From contig NZ_JANZXN010000029.1 in assembly GCF_025629245.1 (NCBI RefSeq), positions 1 through 64,000 on the forward strand: a DNA stretch of 64,000 nt, written 5' to 3'. The notes beneath the pieces were generated by a model. It saw only the letters and a program-made list of their open reading frames with translations. It searched no databases and was not told where the DNA came from. The stretch is from Natronobiforma cellulositropha. Lineage in GTDB: Archaea; Halobacteriota; Halobacteria; Halobacteriales; Natrialbaceae. Shown one piece after another: positions 26,310 to 34,911 of the stretch (positions are counted from its first letter, which is position 1; every line of letters begins with the position of its first letter). A program made the position numbers and the translations under genes.

Positions 26310-26735
26310 ATGGTACTCTTCCAGCACGTCCTCGTCCCGGTCGCGACCGGGGACGACGCAGACGCGACCTGCGACGCACTCGTGCCGTACATCGACGATA
26401 TAGAGCGCGTCACGGCCGTCCACGTCATCGAGAAGGCTGGCGGCGGGATCGACAAAGCACCGCTCGAGAAACGACAGGAAGACGCCGCGGCGTGTCTCGA
26501 GCGCTTCGCCTCGCGTCTCGGCGGGCGGGAGGATATCGAACTCGACACCTGGACCGCCTACGGCACGGACGTCGTCGAGACGCTGTTCGAGGCGGTCGCC
26601 GACGCGGAGGCCGACGCGATCGTCTTCCGCGCACGCGGCGGCAGTCGCCTCGTCCGGCTGCTCGCCGGTGACGTCTCGACCCGGCTGATCACCGAGCCGC
26701 CGGTGCCTGCCGTCTCGCTCCCCCGGGCGGAGTAA
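26310..26735 (+). CDS. Universal stress protein (UspA family)
   Basis: A 141-residue UspA fold: beta1 MVLFQHVLVPVATGDDADAT, then VTAVHVIEKAGG. The C-terminal RARGGSRLVRLLAGDVSTRL replaces the classical G-2x-G-9x-G-S/T ATP loop only partly (GGSRLVRLLAGDVST), so ATP binding is uncertain. Start taken at ATG 26310, where the family begins; a TATA-like ctatttc lies about 30 nt upstream. Close to the K+ transport genes and an amino-acid permease with Usp tails. Confidence 0.85.
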   Translation: MVLFQHVLVPVATGDDADATCDALVPYIDDIERVTAVHVIEKAGGGIDKAPLEKRQEDAAACLERFASRLGGREDIELDTWTAYGTDVVETLFEAVADAEADAIVFRARGGSRLVRLLAGDVSTRLITEPPVPAVSLPRAE

Positions 26736-26859
26736 TCGAACCAGTTAAGAAGAGAGTCACTCTTCGAGCGAGTATGAACGGGGTTCTCGCGCAACAGTCA
26801 CAACGATCTACACAGCGAACGTATCGACCCAGGCTGACAGCTACCACGGGAGGGGGCTG

Positions 26860-29193
26860 ATGGCGAACACCGACGAAGAACTCGCGAAGGACCTCGGGCT
26901 GGTCTCTGCGCTCGCCATCGGGATCGGGACGATGGTCGGGGCGGGGATCTTCGTCCTCCCGGGGGTCGCCGCGGCCGAGGCGGGACCAGTCGTCGTTATC
27001 TCCTTTCTCATCGGCGGCTCGATCGCGATGGTCAACGCGCTCTCGGTGAGCGAACTCGGGACGGCGATGCCGAAAGCGGGCGGGGCGTACTACTACATCA
27101 ACCGGGCGCTCGGACCGCTGTTCGGGTCGATATCCGGGATGGGTGACTGGATGGGGCTGGCCTTCGCGAGCGCCTTCTACTGTATCGGCTTCGGTGGCTA
27201 CCTCGCGACGCTCCTCTCGGGCGTGACGGTGCCGATCCCGCTCTACGGCAGCGTCGAACTCCTGCCGACGATCGTGATCGGACCGTTCGTCCTCACTGAT
27301 ATCCAGATCGGGGCGTTGCTCGCCGGCATCGCCTTCGTCGGCATCAACTACATCGGCGCGAAAGAGACCGGCGGTGTCCAGACGGTCATCGTCGCCCTCT
27401 TGCTCGCGATTCTCACGATCTTCGCGTTCGTCGGCTTCTTCTCGTTCGACTGGGGGACGGTCGTCGTCGACGGCTCGGTCGCCCCGCTGGGCTACGGCGA
27501 AATCCTGCCCGGGGCGGCGCTCGTCTTCGTCTCGTATCTCGGCTACGCCAAGATCGCGACCATCGGCGAAGAACTCAAGAACCCCGGCCGGAACCTCCCC
27601 ATCGCCATCATCGGCAGCGTCGCCATCGTGATGGTCATCTACTCGATCCTCGTCGGCCTGATGGTCGGCATCATCCCGTACAACGCGATCGACCTCGAGA
27701 CGCCGATGTCCGACGTGGCGAGCGTCGTCTTCGCGAACAACCTCGGCGTGATCGGCGTCACCTCGATCACGGTCGCCGCCTTACTCGCGACCGCCTCGAG
27801 CGCCAACGCCTCGATCCTCGCCTCCGCGCGGATCAACTTCGCAATGGGCCGGGATAAGATCGTCACGGGCTGGCTCAACGAGATTCACCCCCGCTTCGCG
27901 ACGCCGTACCGGTCGATCGCCGTCACCGGCGCGCTGATCCTCGTCTTCATCGTCGTCCTCGGTGGTGATCTCGAGGTGCTGGCGAAGGCCGCGAGCGTTC
28001 TTCACCTGGTCGTCTACGCGCTGATCAACGCGGCGTTGATCGTCTTCCGCGAGGCCGACGTCCCGGAGTACGACCCCGACTTCCGGGTACCGTTCTATCC
28101 GATCACACCCATCCTCGGCATCGTGCTCTCGCTCGGGTTGATCGGCTTCATGGAGAGGGTCGAGATCGCGTTGAGCCTACTGTTCGTCGTCGCGGCCGTC
28201 GTCTGGTACGGCGTCTACGCCCGCACCGAGACTGACCGCGTCGGCGTCCTGAGCGAGTACATCCTCTCGCGTTCGGACGAACTGCCCGACGCGGCCGTCT
28301 CCGCGGCGACCGCCGCCCAGCCGACCGGAAACGGCGAGTACACCGTCCTGGTGCCGGTGTCGAACCCACGAACCGAGGGGCACTTGCTCTCGCTCGCGAG
28401 CGTCGTCGCCAAGGCCAACGACGGGGTCGTCCGCGCGGTCCACATCGTCGAGGTGCCGGACCAGACCCCGCTCTCGGAGGGGTCTGCACACCTCCGACAG
28501 ATCGACTCCGACTCACAGCAACTGATGGAACGCGTTCGCGAACACGCTGATACGATGGACGTCCCCGTCGACGTGAAGACGGTCGTCTCTCACCGGGCGT
28601 TCGAAGAGGTATTCAACGTCGCCCGGCGCGAGCACGCTGATACGGTCGTCATGGGCTGGGGTCCCGGCCGCGCCTGGACGGCTGGCCGCGCAGAACGCCC
28701 GCTCGACGAACTCACCCACGACCTGCCGTGTGACTTCCTCGTGTTCAACGACCGCGGACTCGAGCCCGAGCGCGTGCTGGTCCCGACCGCGGGCGGAACC
28801 GGGTCGGATCTGAGTGCCGAACTCGCACGGAACCTCCGTGACCAGCTCGGTTCGACGATCACCCTCTTCCACGCCGCCGGTGACAAGACGGCCGCCGACG
28901 CCGAGTACTTCTTACGCGAGTGGGCGGCCGACCACGGCCTGGGCGACGCCGAGATGGTGATCGACACCGGAGACGACATCGAGGGGGCCATCGTCGACGC
29001 CGCGGCCGAGCACACGCTGCTCATCATGGGCGCGACCGAACGCGGTTTGCTCTCGCGACTCGTCCGTGGGACGCTCGCTCACGACGTGATCGAAGACGTC
29101 GAGTGTTCCGTCCTCGTCGCCGAACGGCCGACGGGGCGCTCGATCCGTGAGCGCCTGTTCGGCGTCCGTACGTCAGACACCACTGACGACTGA
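26860..29193 (+). CDS. APC-family amino acid permease fused to two Usp domains
   Basis: A 777-residue fusion. Residues about 10-455 are an APC-superfamily transporter with 12 TM helices; TM1 has the unwound IGIGTMVGAGIFVLPG substrate-binding motif. Then come two universal stress protein-like domains. The first, about residues 487-620, starts TVLVPVSNPRTEGHLLSLA. The second, about 630-760, starts RVLVPTAGGTGSDLS and ends MGATERGLLSRLVRGTLAHD, the ATP-binding glycine loop. This architecture is known in archaea. A strong gggaggggg precedes ATG 26860. Substrate undetermined. Confidence 0.9.
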   Translation: MANTDEELAKDLGLVSALAIGIGTMVGAGIFVLPGVAAAEAGPVVVISFLIGGSIAMVNALSVSELGTAMPKAGGAYYYINRALGPLFGSISGMGDWMGLAFASAFYCIGFGGYLATLLSGVTVPIPLYGSVELLPTIVIGPFVLTDIQIGALLAGIAFVGINYIGAKETGGVQTVIVALLLAILTIFAFVGFFSFDWGTVVVDGSVAPLGYGEILPGAALVFVSYLGYAKIATIGEELKNPGRNLPIAIIGSVAIVMVIYSILVGLMVGIIPYNAIDLETPMSDVASVVFANNLGVIGVTSITVAALLATASSANASILASARINFAMGRDKIVTGWLNEIHPRFATPYRSIAVTGALILVFIVVLGGDLEVLAKAASVLHLVVYALINAALIVFREADVPEYDPDFRVPFYPITPILGIVLSLGLIGFMERVEIALSLLFVVAAVVWYGVYARTETDRVGVLSEYILSRSDELPDAAVSAATAAQPTGNGEYTVLVPVSNPRTEGHLLSLASVVAKANDGVVRAVHIVEVPDQTPLSEGSAHLRQIDSDSQQLMERVREHADTMDVPVDVKTVVSHRAFEEVFNVARREHADTVVMGWGPGRAWTAGRAERPLDELTHDLPCDFLVFNDRGLEPERVLVPTAGGTGSDLSAELARNLRDQLGSTITLFHAAGDKTAADAEYFLREWAADHGLGDAEMVIDTGDDIEGAIVDAAAEHTLLIMGATERGLLSRLVRGTLAHDVIEDVECSVLVAERPTGRSIRERLFGVRTSDTTDD

Positions 29194-29246
29194 CGGACGG
29201 TGAGCCACCGATATCGAAGAACCTCCGGCCGCCACCGCACGCCGGT

Positions 29247-29375
29247 TCAGAACAGGAGGGTGACGCCGACTCGGTAGAGCAGGCCGACGACGAAGATGAC
29301 GACCAGGGCGGCCGTCGCCAGAAGCACTGGGAGGGGGAGTTTCTCCTCTTCGAACCTGAACAGGTGCTGTCTCAT
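29247..29375 (-). CDS. 42-residue single-TM protein
   Basis: ATG at 29373-29375 gives MRQHLFRFEEEKLPLPVLLA, then one strongly hydrophobic helix (about residues 16-40) ending VGVTLLF. The charged N-terminus is in the cytoplasm by the positive-inside rule. Tail to tail with the permease-Usp gene. It looks like a genuine small haloarchaeal membrane protein, but the family is not recognised. Confidence 0.55.
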   Translation of the reverse strand: MRQHLFRFEEEKLPLPVLLATAALVVIFVVGLLYRVGVTLLF

Positions 29376-29509
29376 ACACTGACCTGTCCGCCGCGCGTGG
29401 TATGTCTTTCGCTGAGCGTCGCCGACTCGAGACGCCTGTCGCTCACGCTGGCTCGAGTCACCCTCCGCGGCGTCTACCCCCGCTCGAGTCACGTGGTCGC
29501 TGGCTCGAG

Positions 29510-29884
29510 TCAGACCTCTTCGGCGAGTCCACTTATCAGGTGTTCCGCGGAAGCGAGGTTCGTCGCCAGCGGGGTGTCGTGGACGTCACAGATGCGCAAC
29601 AGCGCCGAGATGTCCGGTTCGTGTGGCTGTGCGGTCAGCGGGTCGCGGAGGAAGACGATGCCCGCGAGGCGGTTCTCGGCGACCTCCGCGCCGATCATCA
29701 GGTCGCCCCCGAGCGGTCCCGACGCGGCGCGGTCGACCTCGAGTCCCGTCTCCTCCATCAGCCGTCTGCCAGTGGTCCCGGTCGCGACGAGGTCGAAGCG
29801 CTCGAGCGTCGACTCGTGGCGCGTCGCGAACTCGATCAGGTCGGCCTTCTTCTCGTCGTGTGCGATGAGCGCGAGTCGTGTCAT
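29510..29884 (-). CDS. mgsA: Methylglyoxal synthase
   Basis: A 124-residue MGS-fold enzyme that converts dihydroxyacetone phosphate to methylglyoxal and phosphate. N-terminal [15 protein letters not shown] provides the phosphate-binding His/Lys. [10 protein letters not shown] is the phosphate loop. [16 protein letters not shown] contains the catalytic Asp (GGD). [15 protein letters not shown] and ATN complete the signature. Length is normal. Monocistronic. Confidence 0.95.
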   Translation of the reverse strand: MTRLALIAHDEKKADLIEFATRHESTLERFDLVATGTTGRRLMEETGLEVDRAASGPLGGDLMIGAEVAENRLAGIVFLRDPLTAQPHEPDISALLRICDVHDTPLATNLASAEHLISGLAEEV

Positions 29885-30000
29885 GTGCTGGGAGTTCTCG
29901 AGCGCGAGGTTAACGCTGGCGTTGTCGCCGAACGCGTCGGATGACGGGACCGTCCGGCCAGTGCCAACGCCTTTGAGTCGGGACCGCGAGTGAACGGACG

Positions 30001-31341
30001 ATGGCAGCGGACGCCGACGACACCGTCTACTACGTGATCAGCGACCTCCACATCGGCGGCGACGAACAGCTCGAGGAGGTCGACTTTCTCGACGAACTGC
30101 TCGCGTTTCTCGAGCGCCTCGAGCGGACCGAGGAGTCCGTCGAACTCGTGATCAACGGCGACGCGTTCGGTCTCTGGGAGTTCACCACGCTCGAGGGACT
30201 GGCGAAGTTCGACCACCTCGAGGCGACCTACCCGGACCTGTTCGCGCAGCTGCGCGCGACCGGTGCGTCCGTGCCGATCACCCTGCTGCCGGGCAACCAC
30301 GACCACGAACTGGCCGCCTACGACGAGTACGTCGAGCGCTTCGCCGCCTACAACGTCGACCTCGTCCAGGAGGCGTCGATCACCCGGCCGGTCGGCGGGC
30401 GGACGATTCACTTCGAGCACGGCCACCAGCGCGACCCGAACAACCGCATCGACGACTGGGGTAACCCCGCCGAGACGCCGCTCGGCTACTACTACAACAC
30501 GCAGGTCACCAGCCGTGCGGGACGGCTCTCGGAACGTGGACGGTACAACTGGCTCAGGGACGTCCAGGCGGTGACCCCCACCGAACGGATGCCGATCTGG
30601 CTGCTCTCGAAGTACTTCTACCGCGAGATGAACCCGTTCATGCGCCACGCGCTCGTCCCGTTTCTGTTGCTGTTCAACATCAGCGCCCTCCTCGCGGTGC
30701 TCGCGGGGCTCGACCTGACCGGCGTCATCTCGCTGCCGCTGGCACAGACGGAGGCGTTTCTCGAGGGGTTCGGCCTGGCGGGGACGGCCGTCTGGTTCCT
30801 CCTCGTGATCAACGTCGCAGTCGCCGGTCTGCTGGTGCTCATTGGGATTCCGCTCTACCTCGTCAAACGTGACGTCAGGAAGACCATCGACCGCTTCGGC
30901 GTCTTCGAGACCGATCTGACGGTCGACCCCGAAGAGCCGTACGCCGAGGCCGCCCGCGAACGCTTCGCCGAGCACCCGGAGACGGCCGTCTTCTGTTACG
31001 GCCACACCCACCGGGCGGGGGTCCGGGAGGTCGACGGCCGCCTGCTCGTCAACACCGGCACGTGGCTGAAACGCCTCCACCGGCGCGACGGCATCGTCGG
31101 CGTCCTCCCGCCGGTGTTCTTCCCGTCGTACCAGCTGTGTGCCGTCCGCATCGCCGCCGACGCCGACGGCGTGGCCGTCGAGTACGAGACGATCCAGAAA
31201 CCGTCTCCGAGTCCGGACGAACTCACGTTCACCGAACGCCTGCTCACCCTCGGCCGCGACCCGGAACCCGAGTTGCCAGGCAGAACCGTGGTCACCGAGA
31301 CGGGCGTCGTCTCGAGCGACGAGGGCCGACTGCAGCCCTGA
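30001..31341 (+). CDS. Calcineurin-like metallophosphoesterase with internal membrane segment
   Basis: A 446-residue protein. Metal site residues: D15/H17 (SDLHIGG), D54 (NGDAFG), N99/H100 (LPGNHDHE), H140 and H142 (EHGH), and finally H335/H337 (CYGHTHRAG). Between H142 and GHTH two hydrophobic stretches (about residues 218-242 and 260-292) are inserted, so the enzyme is membrane-anchored with the active site assembled from both sides of the insert. The insert comes just before the last metal motif. Substrate unknown; LpxH-like or nucleotide/phospholipid phosphatase possible. Confidence 0.85.
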   Translation: MAADADDTVYYVISDLHIGGDEQLEEVDFLDELLAFLERLERTEESVELVINGDAFGLWEFTTLEGLAKFDHLEATYPDLFAQLRATGASVPITLLPGNHDHELAAYDEYVERFAAYNVDLVQEASITRPVGGRTIHFEHGHQRDPNNRIDDWGNPAETPLGYYYNTQVTSRAGRLSERGRYNWLRDVQAVTPTERMPIWLLSKYFYREMNPFMRHALVPFLLLFNISALLAVLAGLDLTGVISLPLAQTEAFLEGFGLAGTAVWFLLVINVAVAGLLVLIGIPLYLVKRDVRKTIDRFGVFETDLTVDPEEPYAEAARERFAEHPETAVFCYGHTHRAGVREVDGRLLVNTGTWLKRLHRRDGIVGVLPPVFFPSYQLCAVRIAADADGVAVEYETIQKPSPSPDELTFTERLLTLGRDPEPELPGRTVVTETGVVSSDEGRLQP

Positions 31342-31447
31342 GCGATTCGGTTGGTCCCGCTCGCCGATCGCCTCGTGTCCGACCTGATGGCCGCTCGGAT
31401 CGGCCGCGATAGCAACGTTTTCCCTGATCGACGCGCCACTCGAGAGC

Positions 31448-32248
31448 ATGAACTTCTTCGATCGGTTGCACGACCGGATCGTGACGGCCGACAGCGTCGT
31501 CTCCGTCGGACTGGACCCGGACCCGAAGCGGATTCCCGAGCACCTCCAGGAGTACGACCTGCCGCGGTGGGCGTTCAACCGCCGGATCATCGACGCGACC
31601 CACGAACACGCCGCCGTCTACAAACCCAACGCCGCCTTCTACGAGGACCCCGACGGCTGGGCCGCACTCGAGGAGACCATCGCCTACGCCCACGGCAAGG
31701 GTGTTCCGGTCCTCCTCGACGCCAAACGCGCCGACATCGGGAACACGACCCGCCAGTACGCCCAGGCGCTCGAGCGCGCCGACGCGATCACGGTCAACCC
31801 GTACATGGGACTGGACTCGCTCCAGCCGTTTCTCGACGACGAAGAGGCGGGCGTCTTCGTCCTCTGTCGGACCTCGAACCCCGGTGGGGCGGACCTCCAG
31901 GACCTCGAACTCGAGACCGGTGAGCGGGTCTACGAGCGCGTCGCGGGACTGGCGGACCTCTGGAACGCGAACGACAACGTCGGTCTCGTGGTGGGCGCGA
32001 CCAAGCCCGAGGAACTCGAGTCGCTGCGCGAGCAGGTGCCCGACCTGCCGTTTCTCGTCCCCGGCGTCGGCGCCCAGGGCGGAGACGCGGAGGCCGCCGT
32101 CGAGTTCGGCCTGGCGAACGGGGTCGGCCTGGTGAACTCCTCGCGCGGGATCATCTTCGCGGGAGAAGACGCCGGAGAGAACTTCGCGGCGGTCGCCGGT
32201 GAGGCCGCCAAACGGCTCAAAGACCGGCTGAACCGCTACCGGGAGTGA
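31448..32248 (+). CDS. pyrF: Orotidine 5'-phosphate decarboxylase
   Basis: A 266-residue TIM barrel of the archaeal/type-2 OMPDC kind, which makes UMP from OMP. SVVSVGLDPDPKRIPE is strand 1. LLDAKRADIGNTTRQYA holds the DxKxxD catalytic tetrad. VNPYMGLDSLQPFL follows. PGVGAQGGDAEAAVEFG is the phosphate-binding end. NSSRGIIFAGE is the last strand. Length as expected for this subgroup. Confidence 0.96.
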   Translation: MNFFDRLHDRIVTADSVVSVGLDPDPKRIPEHLQEYDLPRWAFNRRIIDATHEHAAVYKPNAAFYEDPDGWAALEETIAYAHGKGVPVLLDAKRADIGNTTRQYAQALERADAITVNPYMGLDSLQPFLDDEEAGVFVLCRTSNPGGADLQDLELETGERVYERVAGLADLWNANDNVGLVVGATKPEELESLREQVPDLPFLVPGVGAQGGDAEAAVEFGLANGVGLVNSSRGIIFAGEDAGENFAAVAGEAAKRLKDRLNRYRE

Positions 32249-32287
32249 ACTCGAGCGAGGTGGGCGCACTCGAGTCTCGCTCCGGTC

Positions 32288-32467
32288 TCAGAACCGATAT
32301 TCGTCGACCTCGCTCCGCTCGCGGCCGGGCTGCGCCTGCGCCGCACAGTCGGCACACAGCCCGAGTCCCGACTCGTAGTGCTGTGCACAGGCGAGCGTTC
32401 CGCAGTTCTCACAGCGCGCGGTCGCCGGCCGACTCTCACAGATCTGACAGAGACCACTGACGCTCAT
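32288..32467 (-). CDS. Small zinc-ribbon-like protein (59 aa)
   Basis: A short gene found by translating the minus strand. ATG 32465-32467 gives a 59-residue protein beginning MSVSGLCQICESRPATARC and ending EVDEYRF. Cysteines come in four pairs, CQIC, CENC, the CAQH pair and CADC, giving seven Cys and one His. This resembles two B-box- or treble-clef-like zinc sites. No other domain. Function unknown; many small haloarchaeal zinc proteins of this kind are regulatory. Confidence 0.75.
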   Translation of the reverse strand: MSVSGLCQICESRPATARCENCGTLACAQHYESGLGLCADCAAQAQPGRERSEVDEYRF

Positions 32468-32549
32468 AGCGGAGGTACGTGCTCGAGTCGTATCAACCCG
32501 TGGCCGGTTCGTCCGGGGCTTTTACAGCCTTCGAACCCGTAGCTCCCCT

Positions 32550-33083
32550 GTGTATCGCTCGCCGCTCGTTCTCGGGCTGGCCGCCGTCTTCGCCGGTCTC
32601 ACGGCGCTGTTGTTGATCGGTGCCGTCGTCAGTGCCCAGCCCGTCGCGGCCGCCGTCGCCGTCCCCTTCGGCGTGACGAGTTACTTCATGTACTACCACG
32701 GCAGCGGGAAACTCGCCCGTGCGGCCTACCGGAGCCACGCCAGCCGAACACGCCGCGGTGAGCGCGCTCGAGGTGGCTTCGGGGCTGGTCCGCGTGCCAG
32801 CCGTGGACCGCGGACGCGCGCCGAGCGTGCGGCCCGTGCTGGCGGCGTCGGCGCAGGTCCACGCGGCGGACCACGCCGTGGCGGCACCGGTCGCGCGCCG
32901 ACCTCGCAGCCGGGACCGACGCGCACACAGGCGCGGCGGACGCTGGGCGTGAGCGAGGCGGCGGACGCCGGTGAGGTCAAGCGCGCCTACCGGGAGAAAG
33001 TAAAGGAGGTCCACCCCGACCGCGGCGGCGACGAGGAGGCGTTCAAACGCGTGACGGCCGCCTACGACCGCCTCTCGGAGTGA
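32550..33083 (+). CDS. Membrane J-domain protein (DnaJ-like)
   Basis: A 177-residue protein from GTG 32550 with a TATA-like ttttaca about 27 nt upstream. Two N-terminal TM helices (about residues 8-28 and 31-48) precede a Gly/Arg-rich basic linker (about residues 65-125). The C-terminal J domain (about 128-177) has KRAYREKVKEVHPDRGGDEEAF, with the HPD tripeptide needed to stimulate Hsp70 intact. Family members of this architecture exist in haloarchaea. The very basic linker is unusual in a halophile. The 3' end overlaps the next gene by 22 nt. Confidence 0.88.
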   Translation: MYRSPLVLGLAAVFAGLTALLLIGAVVSAQPVAAAVAVPFGVTSYFMYYHGSGKLARAAYRSHASRTRRGERARGGFGAGPRASRGPRTRAERAARAGGVGAGPRGGPRRGGTGRAPTSQPGPTRTQARRTLGVSEAADAGEVKRAYREKVKEVHPDRGGDEEAFKRVTAAYDRLSE

Positions 33084-33484
33084 TCGATCTCCCCCTCGAG
33101 TTCGCGGCTGCACTCGAGCAGCGTCTCGACGGGGGTCGAGGCGCTCCACCTGATCGCACCGCTCCGGCGGTCGTACTCGACGAGTCCACAGTCGGCGAGT
33201 TTCGGCACGTGGTTGTGATAGAGGTCGACGAGGACGGGGTCGCGCTCGGCGGCGTCGACGCGCTCGCTCGAGACACCCGTTTCTCGACAGACGACCGTCG
33301 TCGCGAGCGCGTCGAGGCTCGCGAGGTCGTGGTCTGCGAGGTAGTAGAGGACGTCCCGTCGGCGGTGGTGGCTGAGAAGCCGTAGCGCCTCGTCGATCCT
33401 CGCCCGGCCGGGGTCTGCGGATGCGCAGCGACGTACGGGCGTCGACGACTGTGCGTCGGTGTCCTCCGTGCGACGGTCGACCAT
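33062..33484 (-). CDS. DUF7344 winged-helix protein
   Basis: A 140-residue soluble protein of the DUF7344 type: IDEALRLLSHHRRRDVLYYL, then VVCRETGVSSERVD, LVDLYHNHVPKLADCGLVEYD. No membrane tail, unlike the 1228-1821 protein. Convergent with the J-protein gene, whose end it overlaps, and divergent from the CHAT locus (185 nt away), so it could be a regulator of that locus. Confidence 0.75.
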   Translation of the reverse strand: MVDRRTEDTDAQSSTPVRRCASADPGRARIDEALRLLSHHRRRDVLYYLADHDLASLDALATTVVCRETGVSSERVDAAERDPVLVDLYHNHVPKLADCGLVEYDRRSGAIRWSASTPVETLLECSRELEGEIDHSERRS

Positions 33485-33625
33485 ACGAACTCGAGGCTAC
33501 GGAGCGTAATAAACGTGGTAGCGCGCTTCGGTGGCCACCTGGCCGAACAGAACAGTGACACTCGAGCGTGACTGACGTTCGTTCTGACGAGGCTACCGCT
33601 TGACGCTGTGAGCGTTCGCAGTGAG

Positions 33626-33646
33626 CCTATCCGCGAGGTTTTCGTG
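33626..33646 (+). promoter_or_regulatory. Promoter-proximal box of CHAT cassette 1
   Basis: cctatccgcgaggttttcgtg, 44 nt before the start of the HalOD1 gene. The first 20 bases match cctatccgcgaggtattcgt at 37328-37347 in 19 positions, at almost the same distance (43 nt) from the second cassette's first ATG. A shared regulatory site or promoter element is the simplest explanation. Confidence 0.6.
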
Positions 33647-33669
33647 TGTCCTGAGCATAGCGACCACAG

Positions 33670-34911
33670 ATGATCGACGATGACGACGGGTCCTCGACGC
33701 CGTCGAGTTATCCGCGAGCCGACACTTCAAACGCCGTCTCGGCCGTACCTCGTCTCTCGAGCGTCACGCTCGTCCAGCAGGTCGCCGAGGAGGCGGGGTG
33801 TTCGCCCCTCGAGTTACCGCCGTTGAACGAGACGGTCGACGCCGATGCGCTCGACGCGCTGGTCGAGCACGCGCCAGCGGACGCCAGATGGCCGGAGATA
33901 TCCTTCGCGTACGCAGGCGTCCGGGTGCGTGCCACGCCCGATGGTACGGTGACCGTCACCCACGAACCACCACCGAACGACGAGCGCTGGCCGCACGTCA
34001 CTCCGGTCGACGCCGAGGAGGGGGCAGACGTCGCGATGGCGGTCGTCTTCGAACTCGCCGCCCGGTCGGGGACCGATCCGGCGCTCGTCCGATCGACACT
34101 CGAGGGAATCGTCGACCTCGAGGCGCTCGCGTCGTTGAACCGTGACCGGGCGAACGGCATCGCTCGCACCGGCGCGACCGTTCGGTTCTCGGCGTTCGGT
34201 CAGGACGTGGCCGTCTCGCCGACGGAGACGATTTCGATGGGGTCGACGCTGGGACGTCTCAAACAGCGCGGAGGAAACGTCCTCGTCGTCGGTGCCGTCC
34301 CCGACGCGCTGGTCGACGCCGTCAGTTCGACGCTGCTCGGTGCGTCCGGAGCAGGCCACCGACACCTCTTCGCACTCCTGGACCGCGACCTCGAGACCGT
34401 CTCGGAGCGACTGGGACCACCGACGCTCGGCTCACCGAGTCCCACGCCGAGCGGACCGACACACGTCGTCAACCACGCCACCACCTCGCGTTCGGCTACC
34501 GAGCCACAGGTGAGCGCCGGAACGCCGCCGCCGTCGGTGACGGACGTTTCCGGCGACGTCGACGCGTTCGCGAGCGCCGTCGCGGACGCCCTCTCCGACC
34601 TCGGTGGCGACGACGGCGGGGACTCCGCGTCGGTACGCGTCTGTCTCGACTCCCTGCGCCCGGTCCTCGAGAGTCGCGACGAGGCGGGCGTCCGCGCGTT
34701 CCTCGAGCCGATCTACGCCTCGGTTCGTGAAACCGCGGCGCTCGCTCACTACGTGCTTCCGGTCGAGCGCGACACGCCGGCGGTCGCCGCGCTCGAGGAC
34801 GCCTTCGACGCGACGGTCGAACTGCGTATCAACGCCACCGTCCCGGAACAGCGCTGGCACCTGCGAGACGGCGCGTACACGACGCCGTGGTTCGCGGTCG
34901 ACGACCGATGA
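33670..34911 (+). CDS. HalOD1-domain protein with KaiC/RecA-like C-terminal part
   Basis: A 413-residue protein upstream of the first CHAT gene. Residues about 33-100 fit the HalOD1 output domain (QQVAEEAGCSPLELPPL, then an FAYAGVRVRATPDGTVTV hairpin). Later a Rossmann/RecA-like stretch appears (NVLVVGAVPDALVDAVSSTL) without a Walker A lysine, and a C-terminal domain (AHYVLPVERDTPAVAALEDA). This looks like the haloarchaeal DUF7504 class of degenerate RecA-like proteins. Its stop overlaps the CHAT gene start (ATGA at 34908), so the two are translated together. It is probably a sensor or regulator for the CHAT protein, by context. Confidence 0.7.
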   Translation: MIDDDDGSSTPSSYPRADTSNAVSAVPRLSSVTLVQQVAEEAGCSPLELPPLNETVDADALDALVEHAPADARWPEISFAYAGVRVRATPDGTVTVTHEPPPNDERWPHVTPVDAEEGADVAMAVVFELAARSGTDPALVRSTLEGIVDLEALASLNRDRANGIARTGATVRFSAFGQDVAVSPTETISMGSTLGRLKQRGGNVLVVGAVPDALVDAVSSTLLGASGAGHRHLFALLDRDLETVSERLGPPTLGSPSPTPSGPTHVVNHATTSRSATEPQVSAGTPPPSVTDVSGDVDAFASAVADALSDLGGDDGGDSASVRVCLDSLRPVLESRDEAGVRAFLEPIYASVRETAALAHYVLPVERDTPAVAALEDAFDATVELRINATVPEQRWHLRDGAYTTPWFAVDDR

